Below are positions 46,764 to 58,522 of a stretch of DNA of 64,000 bases, piece by piece; position 1 is the stretch's first letter; each line of letters starts with the position of its first letter. The notes below the pieces were generated by a model. It saw only the letters and a list, made by a program, of their open reading frames with translations, was not told where the DNA came from and ran no database searches. Source of the DNA: Gloeopeniophorella convolvens (taxonomy: Eukaryota; Basidiomycota; Agaricomycetes; Russulales); NCBI GenBank assembly GCA_022496205.1, contig WTXD01000032.1, positions 186,001 through 250,000 on the forward strand, read 5' to 3'. The position numbers and the translations under genes were made by a program.

Positions 46764-48951
46764 TCAAGACGTCGTGAGCTGTCGCTTGGCGTCGCGTTCT
46801 TCCTTCAAAGTCGCTATCTCAGCGAGGTCGATGGCCTTGAACGGCCAGGTAAGCCAATTCCCGCCACTGCGCCCACTGCGGAGCCCCATATCCTGGAGGA
46901 GGTCATCGGTGAACTGCGGCCATCTGGGGCAAGTCAAGGGCGGTTAGCTGCGCAGAATCCGAGATGGAATGCTACGCACGAGAAGTACGCGATATAGGTT
47001 GTGTTGCTTTCATTCCACCACTGGAACGCGTACGGGTAACGCTGTCGCACCCAGGCCGCGTGTCGCTCCGCCATTTCGCGAGCGTCCTCCTCGCTCCGAG
47101 GGAGACGCAGCTCGTCGTGCCGGAAGTACGCAGAAATCCAGTGCGCAGATACCTCGGATACATAGGTATGGTGAGGCGAAAGCTACACGGACGATTATGT
47201 GAGTAACATTGCACTGTCAGGCCAACTGAGCACCGTACCACTGCTCCATTGAGGGCAAAATCTCGATTGAAGAGGCTCTTCGTTGGGACTAGACCGCGGT
47301 GGACAGACGAGGCCCATGAGTCCTTCGGCGATGCCGCAGGCGGGTTCGCGAGGCTGGTGTAGTCCCAATGATACGCGTTCTTCGAATCCGGAGGGTGCCG
47401 CCCCAGCCCGAGATCCGCCATCGTCTCGTCTTTTGCAACATGGTCAGTACATCTGTGCTGTCAGTCACAGCAGACGCTTACCGTCGAAGATGGGTTTCCA
47501 GGTGGATTGGTATCCTGTGCCAAGGACGACCGCGGCAGCAGGCAGCACGCGCCCATCTCCAAGCACGACGGAACGTCCGTCCTCCCCAAACCGCACCGCG
47601 CGCGCAGGAGCGACCAGTTTTATCTTGCCCTCGTTAACAAGCGCATGGAAATACCCCGCGCGAGGAATTCCCTCATCGCTTGCTCGCGTGTCCCAGAATA
47701 TAGAATGGCAACGGCGGAGTGGCGAGTCTTTCGGGATGCTCAATGCATCTAGCTGCGAGGCCCAGTGAACGGTAGGTGCGAGGGAGGTCACGATGGAAAC
47801 TCACTGCAAACTGCTGACTCGACTTCCAAAACCAGCGAACGAAGGCGCCACCAAGCCAAGTGGTGTGCATGAACCGCCTGTACATTGTCAGTAGGTGCGG
47901 GACCTGCGCAAGAGCGTACACACTCTAGTCGCGTGCGCAATTCCATATGTGCACCCATGACGGACATGAGCCTAGGTAGGCCCTTCAACCACAAGGATCG
48001 CCGGGGGCGCGGGTGGCGTACCTGCTCTTCCTGATGAATGCTGGCACAAGGAATTTGCTAGCCACGACTGCCCCGGCGGTTTCGAAAACAAGCGTGACGG
48101 GGCGGCCTTCGTTAGCAAAATAGGTGGCGGCGCTGGAGGCATGCGTCAGACGGCATGTGGATACACATTGCACACAACGCACTCCTGTGCGGATTTCCCA
48201 CCCCCGACGACGATGATTGGTGCATCTGCATCTCCGTCAGAGTCCATGGGCTTGACCGCCTCGAGCAGCCCATCGATCTGTGAGCTGAAATGCATCGTAT
48301 GCAGGACCGGACCAGAGAACCCCGCAGCTTGAGCATCAGCCAGGGATAAGAACTTCGGATAGCGCGGATTGCTGGACCCCTGGAAGCACAAGTCAGGCCC
48401 CGTGGCGTGCAATTGCGTAGATGGACCCACCCCCGTGCACAGGACGATGCGAGCGTAGTGGAGCGTCCGCTCGGCGCCAACTTCTGCGTCCCATACCAGG
48501 ACATCCCAGCCCTGTCGTTGGTCGCCCCGGCGGATTTTCAGGATCTCAGTCCCGAAACGAATTTTGCCCTTCAAGAACTTCTGGGCGAACTCGTCCAAAT
48601 AGTCGTGCACGTCGGTACCCATTAGTCGGCCGCCGGTCTTAGCGGCGCCCTTGGGCTCGCGCATCGGCATGGTCGAGAAGCGGAACTCGCCATGCACGCT
48701 GGACCATCATGTCAACATCAGCGCAGGTACCGGATGATGGGAAGAATGCGGCACCTGTTAGTTTGCATACTTGAATATACGCGCTCCTGCGACCAAACGC
48801 CGCCGACAGACTTGTCGCGTGTCAATACTTCGACGCTCGTGAAGCCGTCTTGGAGGAGCGTGTGCGCAGTGATGAGCCCGGCGGCGCCGGACCCAATCAC
48901 GCCCACAGACTCGAGGAGTGGGTTCGATTGGTGTTCGACCGACGGTGCCAT
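46764..48951 (-). CDS. Flavin-containing monooxygenase-like protein, copy B
   Basis: Reads as FMO-A with the same eight-exon structure and most residues unchanged: VGVIGSGAAGL at the N-terminus, IIVVGGGKSAQE near 48200, LGTGYQSTW near 47510. Start 48951, stop 46764-46766. The fourth intron ends in CTGG where copy A has CCAG, so the acceptor AG is lost. The next AG lies 9 bases downstream (GCAG, exon from 47752) and would remove three residues, keeping the frame. No stop codon or frameshift was found elsewhere, so it may still be made. It is the inverted partner of FMO-A, with the tRNA-like sequence at the same distance upstream. Confidence 0.8.
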
Positions 48952-49307
48952 ACTGTCCGCGTTGTAGGGGAAGAACCGAGGGCCGTTTCAGGGCCATGCT
49001 GGCTTTTATAGTGATCGGGTGTGATGCTGGTATTGATGTGTTGCATAGACGTGCACGCAGCACGCTCATACAACCCCATCTGGCATTTCCGGTGACCGTT
49101 CGCCCGGGTAAATCGTGTGGAATTCGGAGGGGACGAAACGGAATATCTGTAATCAAAGGGCAGATACAGAATTGCGCGGACAAGGGAGCAGGGGATGGGC
49201 GGGAGCGCAGCGGACAAGACAAACTTGCGCGGTCGAAGGTGGAGCAACGAAGGCGAGTCGGCGTCTGATATCAGAATATCGCAGAGTGACGGAAAGCAAA
49301 AGTGAAG
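48952..49307. other. Upstream region of FMO-B
   Basis: It matches the 350 bases upstream of FMO-A in inverted orientation. No gene was recognised. Confidence 0.5.
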
Positions 49308-49380
49308 GGCCTGGCCGGGAATTGAACCCGGGACCTCCTCCAGACGCCAGAGAAGGAACCAACTGCCAGACCACCAGGCC
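49308..49380 (-). tRNA. tRNA-like sequence, anticodon not assigned
   Basis: Seventy-three bases with a perfect 7-bp acceptor (GGCCTGG with CCAGGCC) and a perfect 5-bp T stem around TTCAATT. A B box (GGTTCAATTCC) and an A-box-like TGGTCTGGCAGTTGG are present. The D and anticodon arms do not fold cleanly: no T33 precedes a clear anticodon, so it may be a pseudogene or a tRNA-derived repeat. It matches the decayed copy at 3734-3779. Confidence 0.4.
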
Positions 49381-50035
49381 GGTATTACGCGATACCCTTT
49401 GCTCCCGCTCCCCCGTGACACACCTTGCATGGTGTCCGCTCCGACGTCTTGCTCGACAATGTTGTGTTGGTACGCCCATAAAGTCTATGACCCCATGGCC
49501 TCATCAGTACTACCGCCCTGCGCCTCCGATAGGCCCTCTTGTCGGTACTGCGTCCACTGCGCAACCCTGACCATGGGCTACTCTCCGACGCGTGAACGTT
49601 GGGGCGGTCGCGTCGAGACCAAGAGCGGTTCTCAAGCGGACGGCTCCTCGGCTTCTGCTGAGGTCATTCAGGACCTGCGAACGTCGCGCAGCACAACGAT
49701 GAGATCAAGCCACTCCCAGATAACACCGTTCTCTCCGATATCCGCCAAGTCAGAGGAGAAGAGGGCCTATATCCAGATGCAACGACGATTCACGATACAA
49801 GGCGTTCAGCTTATACGAGCCAAGTCCATGAGCGTACAGTAATCGGTCAGGTCTATGCACAAGAGCACCGTTCCAAGCCGCCCGTCATCCACATGAAGTC
49901 GAACTATGGATTGGCGTGGTCAGTGAGGAGTAGATCGTGATGTGATGGGGGGTACTTATCTTGATCAGCCACGTCCCCCCCTCGGCCGAGTGCAAGTACG
50001 GCCAGTCAGCTATCCCACTCGGCGACGTGAGAAGG

Positions 50036-50280
50036 AGAAAGACTCACCGGGCGATTCCCGCCCCGAATATAACGTTCCGCTTTCTTCACCCACCCGCCCA
50101 CATACCAGCGGAGCCCTTGGTGTCGATCTTGGCCCTTGCAGTCGCCGTCGGTCTAAGCCCGCCCAATCAGTCAAGCCACCCGGATGCCGAAGGGAGTAGG
50201 ACTCACCGGTCGGTCGCACACCAAAGGCCACGCCCCGCTGTCTTCACCCACCCACCCACGTACCAGCGGAGCGCTCAGAT
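50036..50280. repeat. Two-copy direct repeat of about 80 bases
   Basis: Copies at about 50042-50115 and 50204-50275 share ACTCACCGG at the start and CTTCACCCACC plus TACCAGCGGAGC at the end, about 160 nt apart. The intervening parts differ. Confidence 0.6.
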
Positions 50281-50379
50281 TCGATTTTGCTCTGACTCTT
50301 GTGGACTTCGCGGCGCTACCCTTTGGTGTTGATCGCAGTCTTGCCCCACTCGCTCGTGTCGGCGTGTGTTCTTGAGGCC

Positions 50380-50770
50380 CTTTGCGTCTTGGGGTCTTGA
50401 TCTTGGTCACACGTCTTGGGGTCTTGGTCTCGTCCGCGTCTTGTGCTTGCCATGCTCGGGTTGGTCTTAGTCACACGTCCTGCTCTCAGTCGCGGTCACA
50501 CCCTTGCGTCCTGGTCTTGTCACACATCTTGTGCTTGCTGTTGCTCACGCGTCTTGTGGCCTTGATCTTGTTCACACATCTTGCAGTCTTGGTCTTGTCA
50601 CACGCCGTGCACTTCCTGTTACTGTCGTCTTGGGGTCTTGGTCTTGCTCGTGCACCTTGCACTTGCGTCGTTTGTGTCTTGAGGTCTTCGGCTTGATCAC
50701 ACATCTTGTCGTCTTGGTCTTGGTCACACGTCTGGCGGTCTTGATCTTCTCACGCCTCTTGAGTTTGAGC
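50380..50770. repeat. Degenerate minisatellite built on GTCTTGGTC/GTCACACGTCTT
   Basis: The words tcttgg, tcacac and cttgtg recur every 25-35 bases over about 400 nt, in slightly changed form. No clean unit remains. Open frames here (such as the plus frame from 50504) only follow the repeat. Confidence 0.7.
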
Positions 50771-51792
50771 TTGAGGCCCCGATGCTGCCTTGAGGGTGGT
50801 CTTGAGGTCACGCGCAAGTCACATGGTAGCTCCGACTCGTCCGCTAAGCACTATGTAGTACGCTACTCCCTCCAATCATTTTCCTTCCGTCTGGCTTCCT
50901 CTACGTGTCTTCTCTCTGCTTGTCCGGGATCTTCAGCACCTAGCGTAGCCAAGTGCCCTGTCTGTCTCAAGTGGACCCCGTGCTCGTGCTCCGGGTTCCT
51001 ATGCCCCTGGGTACATCTATGATCTTGTATTCATAGCTATCAATCGCGTCAGCCACCCACAACACAACCAAGCCAATAACTCACCACTTATACTGGCGAC
51101 TTCCTCCGAGACGGTCTTAAGGTACGTTTAATTCCTACGCCGGGTAGTTTTACCATCTCATGGCGGCGGTTGTAGACACGACGGGCTACGGGATCCCCCA
51201 TAGCAGACGGCGCTTGAGCCCAGGCCTCAGCCCATCGCTGGAGAGAGGAGTGGAAGCGGACTGACGAAACTTGAGGCTAAGGTGCGCCTGTATTCATACA
51301 TTTGGAGGCTGGCAATCCCGTGAGGATCAACAGAGTGGTGCGGGGGGATTCAACGACACTTGGTATGCATTCAAGCGCGACGCGTTTGTGCACGTATACG
51401 CGCTCAGGCCCCGCGTGCGGCGAAAGAGATTGCTCCAGGAAATCAAGGAAAAATCGTGTCGGAATTTCGTTAAGGCAAGTAGAAGTCCAGCCACTGGAGA
51501 AGCTACTTCGAACTGATATAGGTGCTTCCGTGCTCTGTGTCAGCGGGCGTGCACGAAACAGCATCGACGCTGCGAACTGGTCAGCCATTTGGCTGCCAGA
51601 CCTCCGCATTCCCAGATCGTGTCTCAGATGTCGATGAAAGTTGGCACCCGTACCGAGAGTCTGTCTCCTCACGATCGACTCGGGGCTTCTTTTCTCCATC
51701 ATCAACTTCTCCCGACGGCAGATGCCATGCAGAAGTTCTAGCCCAGGCGGTCAGCCGAGCATTCCACCGTCGAGAAGGCGTCCTGATCCACT

Positions 51793-52308
51793 TTAGGCTT
51801 CTGTGGACCTGGAATGTTTGGGCAGTGCAGTGGACCGGTTGTGTTGATTGGCCCCAAGTCGGTTGAACTTGGCTACGAGGCAATCTCCACGTCCGTGCGC
51901 TCGCACGAGATGGCGGACTCCGGGGTCCTTGAGAGCGCTTAGCCACGGTGTTACGTCGTAAACGTTCTCGTTTTCATCAGCATTACTTAGTATCTTTGGC
52001 AATATCAACGGGTCCTCGGAATCCAGATCCTGCCGCAGCACTGCATTGACGCAGGAAGGCTGCACGTAAGTGACGTGCTGACAGAGTTCAAGGTGATCCT
52101 TGAGCTGTTCGTGGACCTTCAGATGGAAACACACAGCGGCCGTTTTTCCTTCCCCGCATCCAGCGACAATCAAATGACCTCCTTTTCTGAGGGCGTTGGC
52201 CGTGGCTTCGACCTGCCAGTCGCGCGGTCCATCCGGCCATTGAAGGGTAGCTACAGCGAGAATTAACTTGATGTGTATGAGTCCTTCGGGTGTCTTGAGA
52301 GATAGCAT
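51793..52308 (-). pseudogene. RecQ/DEAD-type helicase fragment
   Basis: A frame from ATG 52308 begins with the N-terminal part of a superfamily 2 helicase: RDWQVEATANALRKGGHLIV and a Walker A-like AGCGEGKTAAV, so only the first ATP-binding region is visible. No DEAD/DEAH box, helicase C domain or second motif block follows before the frame ends at 51793. Similar single-exon helicase fragments are often scattered in basidiomycete genomes as transposon cargo or relics. I read it as a broken, non-functional piece. The part beyond 51793 on the minus strand shows no continuing homology. Confidence 0.55.
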
Positions 52309-53909
52309 AGCACGGAAGACAATCTAAATAGACCATAATATAAACAAGGGAGGTTCGTGCGCTCTCGCGCGTATCCGGGCCAGACACGATATTGCGGAGC
52401 TCGAGCGCCGCGAGCGCGTCCTATCATGTGATAATATTATCTTTACGCGAAAGCAATTACAAGACAGACTTCGCATCAGAAACAGAGAGGCCGCCAGGCG
52501 GTGTAAGCGCACAAACAATTCGCCTCGTTCCCCTACCAATCTTGCCTTGTACCATCCGTGATTCTTAACCAAGCCAATTGGGAAACTTCCATATCAAAAT
52601 TCATACTGCATTATTGGCACACTCGTGGGGCGACTTTAGATGTGTCCAATGCGAATTTCGTGCCAGTTGCGGTCCAATATTGCCCAGTTACCACCCGAAA
52701 CAACGCGCAGGGTTCGCCCGAATCTATTCCATAGTGATGTAGGATCTATAAATCACATAGCCACAACTCACGACCACGAGGATTCCAGAGTCCAGCGGGG
52801 CCACCTACTGGTCACCTTGACCAGCAGTCCGACGCGTCACACGTGGCGCTCTAGATCTCACCGATCGGAGTTTTGGTGCGCTGCTACCGCCGATTGACCG
52901 CAGGTTGATCAAGGTGATCCAGTTGGTAATCCCGCTGAACGCGCGTCTTGCAGTCAAGCGCCACTCCACGCACTACGCCACTTCAGCCCAAAGTTACATT
53001 CCCACACCATACATCGGGGCGAGACGAGTCCTCCGCGACGCCAGCGGATGGGCACAACAGTGCTTCTACAAGCCAATATCTTCATCGACGCGAGGACGAA
53101 TCAAATCGAAGAGCGTCCCCCCGGCCGATGGCAAACCCGCCTATCCGACACCGCGCCTGCCTGCCTGCAATCCTCTGACCTCATCACTGTCTCCGGGCTC
53201 CCGCAAGCCTAGATCCACACCCTCAAGGCGCGGAGCTGCGGATCTGGTTGCGGATCCAGTACCTGTCTTCGATCCCCACGCGGCACCAAGATAGTCTTCG
53301 TGAATCCTGGCGTGCATCTGCAGTCTCCTGTTCTTCCAGCTGAACGAAGGCTTGTCGGGCAGGACCACTACCGCGGGTTGGCGAATAGGTGTATGCTCTG
53401 GGATACCCGCTGGTTGACCAGAGTGCCGGGCAGTGTCACAAGCGTTTACTGCGTGCCCGTCAGATCAGATACCATAGCTTCCTGGTGACCTCTCGTGAAT
53501 GGGCTCATATCCTAGGAAAGGCCGCGCTCATTGGCACAAGTGGCCAAGATGCCGGGAATGATGTTCATATATCATACACCTCTAATGAACAACGAACCAG
53601 TCCTCATCGCTGTGAACGGAAGGCAGTGGTACCGCCTTTTCCCCAGCCAACCTGAATGAGGATCTGGCCTTTTCTCAACCGCTAGGACAACGCTAGGATC
53701 GGCTTCTTTCTCAACTGCCGTGGGCGAGATGGACCACACGGAATCCTCTGAATGATCAGGCATCTTTCTCCAATGACCCGAGATTCTGGCTAGGACCCTT
53801 TGCTTCTGTCTTGAAGGAAGTGACGCTGCTTGGATGTTATAAAAGACTGACCTCAACTCACCGGGGTTGGTCAGTACACACTCCTTACTGCCGCATCTTC
53901 CCTCTCGAG
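52309..53909. other. Gene-poor stretch up to P-B
   Basis: Nothing was recognised except the P-B promoter. From about 53830 the sequence matches the flank of P-A. Confidence 0.5.
53838..53845 (+). promoter_or_regulatory. TATA box of gene P-B
   Basis: TATAAAAG 65-72 bases before ATG 53910, in the same place as in P-A. Confidence 0.55.
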
Positions 53910-54718
53910 ATGGCCCAAGAACACCGTAGTCCTGGTACCAACGCGAGGGCTTTCCGCAGCCCTTTGCTGGACCCGACACTACCCGATGGCCATTTTGGGG
54001 CTGCCGTCCCACAGGCTGATGGTTTGAATGTTGCTCACCAGGCGCACACTGTGAGTGCACTACATCACACCTTCCATCGCGCTTTGTCGTTTGTGTCTGC
54101 GTTAGACTCACCATCTCACCATCTCCTATGCCGGCTCCCAGTTTCCACACAGCCAGGTCTCCAGCATGGCCCCACCGTGGAGGGAGATGTCGCCCACTAT
54201 ATCTCACAGCACCCATGGGTGGCCGCAGCATATAATACCAGATCCCAGTGGTCAGCACACTATTCCGTATGATTTATGCAATCAATGCTATCCGGCTATG
54301 CCCTCGGTGAGTCTACACGACCTTTGGAAGGATATTACGCCAACCTTGACGTGGAATCTAGGCTACGAATGCATCCACAGGCACTGCTCCTGGCTTGAGA
54401 GCCGGTTACGGTGCCAACGGCTACGCCTATGTCAACCCAGTACACGTTATTCATACTCACTATTGACCCCACTGAAGCCTCCTTTAGACTCCTCGTTCAG
54501 ACAATGTAGCAAACTGCTATGTTGCAGCGCAGAACCCGGTCGCTCATGGCGGCGTTGATCAGGCTGCACAGCCCCCTCCCGCTGTTACTCAGGCCCCCCA
54601 AGCCCCGTCGGCGAATTTGGTAGCCTTCGGGGATCTTGCGGGTCGTTGGATGCGCATAGTGCAAGTTGAACCGAATGGGTATACGGGCGCCGCTAGATTC
54701 GTGTTGGAGATTGTCTAA
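53910..54718 (+). pseudogene. Protein of unknown function, gene P copy B, probably frameshifted
   Basis: Inverted copy of P-A. Exon 1 (53910-54050) and the third exon (from about 54489 to the stop at 54716-54718) are readable and match copy A, with GDLAGRWMRI and TGAARFVLEI kept. In the middle exon, one base is added after ...CTTGACG near 54350, and about 36 bases of the Pro/Tyr-rich part are missing. Because of the added base, the cysteine-containing part and the later part need different frames. Unless an intron removes this change, the gene gives a truncated or altered product. The 5' end of exon 2 also differs from copy A. The second intron is conserved (GTACAC...TTTAG). Confidence 0.5.
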
Positions 54719-55722
54719 CATCCTCGCACATACAAAGGCCTTCATTATTGAGTTTGTGGGCGTGTACCAAGGTCGTAGCATCTACCGCGCACAATTTTCC
54801 CCCGTCACGTTTATGCTCCAATCTGCTTTCTTGCTCTCTTCTACCTTGAATTTGTAGCAGGCTGTCCTTGAACATCCGAAGATACTGTTAGCGCTTTGCT
54901 GTGCAACTGTTAAAACGAATTCGCCGCTGGAATAGATATCCATTGTCCCATTTCACCTTTCCAGACCCAGCCCTCGGTGACCTTTACTGGACTCACACGG
55001 GGGACAGGCGCAAGTTGACCTCGCGCGATGGTGTGTTCTACTCGGCAAGCTACTCGGAGTGGAATCGGCACAGACCCAGATGCAGCAGCACGTGCTGGGA
55101 AAATGACGCCATTTTGGCTTTAACCTATACACGTGGCTTCGGACTAAGGCCTGGCAGCGTCGAGCGACTCGAGAGCGTCGGAGAATTGTGATCGCCAATA
55201 CACGGCAGATGATCAAGGCGCACAGTTCGGCACAAATGGCCACCCTTTTAAGCTTCAAGCTTCGACCCCCGATTTCGAAGTAGCGACTTGAGCCAGTGCA
55301 AGACGCGATATCTGGAAGGCTCTCATTTTACCGTGACACACGGACCGTACAGAAGTAATACCGAGGTAAAAGTACGGGAGCGACTAATGGAGAAGATAGA
55401 AGTAAAAAGACGAGACGAGACGAGACGAGACAATGCTACAGAACAGAAAGTGCGACTTGCGGTACGGACGATGCGAGAACAGTGCGAAAGACGAGATCCG
55501 AGACGAAATGCGTGCGAGACGAGATAAGCAGAAAGATGTAAAGTAAGCAATAAGAAGGTCCTTCGACGCTCTGCGTGCATCGGGCAATAGAAAGGTCAAA
55601 AAGGGCACCCTGCCACCCGCGCGTCCTATAGCGCGGGGATGATATACGAGATAAAGATAAGAGAAAAGGGTGCTTGGGTGCTGCGGAGTACCGGTGGCGC
55701 GGCGGGCGCGCGCGCCACTTGC
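54719..55722. other. Intergenic downstream of P-B
   Basis: About 1 kb. A (GACGA)n run lies at about 55412-55432. No gene was recognised. Confidence 0.5.
55412..55432. repeat. Short (GACGA)n run
   Basis: Four units of gacga in an A/G-rich stretch. Confidence 0.8.
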
Positions 55723-56901
55723 CTAGTAAGGGTGGCCGGAGCGCGTCTGGTGCGTGCTGGAGGACGAGCCGGACGACGACGAGTGCGCGAGCAGGAAGGC
55801 GGGGACCCCCTCAGTCTCGATCCACAGTTCCTTGCGCTTGGGGCGGGCCACACGGCTGTACGGCGCGGCAGCACGGCGGCGGCGCCCGCGGCCGGACGAG
55901 GGGCCCGGCTCGGGCGCGGGCGAGGACTCGCGCGAGCTGGGGAGAGAAATGGTGGCGAACGGCGAGGTCCCCAGCGCGTCGCTGCCGCTGTCGGATATTG
56001 ACGACCCGGAGGCGGGGTAGTCGTCGTCTGAACCCGTGCCGTACAGCTCCTCGGAGTCGTCCGATTCTTCGGGAGCTGCGTCGTCCTGGAGGGTGCAGTG
56101 GTTGCTGAGCTGCAGAGCGAGGAGGCCGATGCGGCCAGGGATGATGATCTTCAGGCCAGACTTGCGGGTCGGGGAAGCGGAGACGACATCCTCTTCGTCT
56201 TCATCTTGGGAATTCTCTTCGTCATCCTCGATGATAAGTCCGTCGGCGCGTGAGGCGGGGGTCTCGGGTTCGGATGGGGTCTCGGGGACGGGGGGCTGTT
56301 CGACCGGGGGGATAGGGAGCTGTTCGACGGGGGAGGAATCCAGGATGCGGCCACAAGACGATTCCGCGACAAGCAGGGTAGGGATGGAGTGGAGAGGCCG
56401 TGCGTCGTCGACCTTGAGGTCAAATTTCTCGAATGAGCGCGTCATACTCTTGGCCAGTTTGCGTTGGTCGCGCGGGATAGCACGGTATTCCGTGTGGCGG
56501 AGGGACGTCCTGTGGCGGCGTTGCACGCCGAGTGGGTACGACCGCGGGGCGGAGGAGAGGTCCAGGCGATACGCATCAGTACCGGGAGACGGGGCGGGAG
56601 TGGAGGAGGAGCCGAAGGTGTAGTTGCCAGTCGTTGAGGGTGTGGCGGGGGACATTGCAAGGGAGAGCGTGGTGGCGAAGCCGGCGTCCATGTCGATATC
56701 GATATCTGCTTCGTATGCAATGTCGTCGACATCGTCAATGCGGAAGTTTACAACCTGTGCCAGGTCGGGTCAGGACATGGACGTTTGGCACACAAAAGGG
56801 CGGTCGCTTACCGGCGCTTGCGCCTCAATGTCCACCATAGAAGCGTACTCTTCGTTCCCTGAGGGGCGCATCATGTTGCGAACAGCGTCGAAGAAGCCCA
56901 T
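55723..56901 (-). CDS. Unknown protein with K-[ST]-G-L-K-I motif, copy 2
   Basis: Two exons. ATG 56901 opens MGFFDAVRNMM and ends ...EAQAP; the intron (about 56812-56755) has a GTAAGC donor and CACAG acceptor; exon 2 continues VVNFRIDDVDDIAYEAD and ends at 55723. In the middle are RDQRKLAKSMTRSFEKFDLK, an acidic run (EDDEENSQDEDEED near 56200), and KSGLKIIIPGRIGLLALQL. A second Ser/Asp-rich stretch follows, and RRRRAAAPYSRVARPKRK lies close to the end. I do not recognise the family. The motif pair with 44265-45299 supports shared descent; the N-termini differ. No membrane segment is seen; the basic cluster may be a nuclear localisation signal. Confidence 0.62.
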
Positions 56902-57705
56902 TGTTAGAGGGAGGGGAGATAGGGAGGAGTGGGAGGTAGGGACGTGTGCGGGGGATGGGGGGTGATGAGGAGCGACGGGGCGGCGGGCCCAGGTGATTGC
57001 AGTCACATTTATAGCAGCAGGGTGCAGCTAAAGCGCTGTGGCGTTGAAGCTAAGCGCCGAGAATTCGACGGGGAACTATAGCAGAGGCGTGCATGGCCCT
57101 GCGAGAGATGTGGCAGAGTGTCGCGTTTCCGACGCGTGCGCGTGCGGCTGCAGGCCAAAGCGCGCCACGCGAAGGGCGCCCAAGGCCTGATTTGGACAAA
57201 TGATTGTTTGGAGGCTGTGAAGTTGGGCCAATAGGACAGGGGTCCGGTGTTGGGAGAGGTCAAAGCAAGGGTGTTGTGGAAAGGCGTCGCTATACGGAAC
57301 ACAGCACTGATCGAGGACGCGTCCGCTCGTCTGCGTCCGCCAACGGCGCGCGTCGCCCCTGCAGACGTCTCGTCATTCCCACGCCCCGGCAGCTGCCGGC
57401 TGTGCTCGGCTAGATTATGCGTCTGCTTGTCAGTGCCCCCCCAACGCGCAACCACCAGCTGCCCCTACAGTACGCATTCCTATCGCACATTTTGTGCCAC
57501 AGCATTGTACCGGCACTTGGTTTCCGTGTGCTGTGCTGCAGCGAGGTCTTGGAGCCATGGTGGGCGATGGGCATGCGAACAGAATTTATCTATACTGTGG
57601 CGTCATCACATGATAGGCGCAGGTGCGTGGCGTCTTTGGCCCAAGCCCTCACGCATCCGCGCTCTTGGAAGCATCTTCGTACCCTAAGCCTGCAGCCCAT
57701 CCGTC
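56902..57705. other. Intergenic between copy 2 gene and GST-1
   Basis: About 800 nt shared by two divergent starts. No gene was recognised. Confidence 0.5.
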
Positions 57706-58522
57706 ATGTCCCAGAGCCTCATCACCCTCTACGACATCCCGGGAAACGCACCCGCCCACCTCATCTGGTCGCCCAATGTCTGGCGCATCAGGCAAGTGAA
57801 TACAGAACGGACGACTGCGCGTCCGGCGTACGCTGATACGGTCAAGATATGTTCTCGCTATCAAAGGACTGGCATTCGACACCGTCTGGGTCGAGTATCC
57901 CGACATCGCCGCTGAGATGAAGCGCATCGGTGCCAACCACACCGAGTACCGCGATGGCGCACCGCTCTACACTCTGCCGGTCATCCACGACACACTGACT
58001 GGGGTCGTCGTCGCGGACTCTGCGAAAATCGCGGCGTACCTCGACGAGCAGTACCCTGACACCCCGCGGCTCTTCACCGGCCAATCTCAAGCGCTGCAGA
58101 GCGCGTTCATCGCGCAGTTTGTCATGCCTCGTGTGCGCGCTCCGACCGTGAAGCTCGTCGCAGCGCATACACCGGCCAGGCTGAACCCGCGCAGCGGGGA
58201 GTACTTCAGGACCACCCGGGAGAAGATGTTTGGCAAACGGTTGGAGGAACTATCTGGGACCCCCGAAGTGCGAGCGAGGGTCGTGCAAGAGCTGCTCGAT
58301 GCGCTGAAGGACCTGGGGACCTGGCTCGATGCGAGCGGCAGGGAGTTTTTGGGCGGTGACAATGTGAGCTACGCAGACGTGGTCGTAGCGGCTAACTTCC
58401 GATGGATGCGGACCCTCCTCGGCGACGATGGAGAGGAGTGGAAGGCAGTCCGGGCTTTCCAGGACGGCCGATGGGAGAGATACCTTAAATTCTTTGAGAA
58501 GTGGGAAGTAGTGAATGCCTGA
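57706..58522 (+). CDS. Glutathione transferase, fungal LigE/GSTFuA-like, tandem copy 1
   Basis: Start 57706. Exon 1 encodes MSQSLITLYDIPGN...SPNVWRIR; the intron begins GCAAGT right after the AG of the Arg codon and ends CAAG, so it is a GC-AG intron (about 57792-57847). Exon 2 runs to the stop at 58520-58522. The N-terminal thioredoxin fold has TVWVEYPDIA, LPVIHD and the glutathione-binding ADSAKIAAYLDEQYPDTPRL. The C-terminal helical domain ends at residue 254 or so. This type is known from white-rot fungi, where members bind wood-derived phenolics or cleave glutathione adducts. The active-site residue cannot be assigned by eye. Confidence 0.82.

Larger units (their letters stand above)
49381..51792. 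other. Accessory stretch with tandem repeats, no recognised gene
   Basis: It holds the duplicated segment near 50040-50280 and the degenerate minisatellite at 50380-50770. Frames on both strands are short or repeat-derived. Composition and repeats differ from the housekeeping core; this looks like transposon-rich, gene-poor DNA. Confidence 0.5.

Noticed and set aside
50504..51022. 172-codon plus-strand frame
   Set aside because: The first two thirds only follow the minisatellite; the residues are a read-out of the repeat.
50822..51120. LTR-like stretch downstream of the minisatellite
   Set aside because: Composition and an ACTTATACTGGCGAC end suggested an LTR/primer site, but no second copy or TG...CA bounds were found in the window.
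51277..51705. 142-codon minus-strand frame after the helicase fragment
   Set aside because: It shows no helicase motif and is not in continuity with the fragment; no evidence of a gene.
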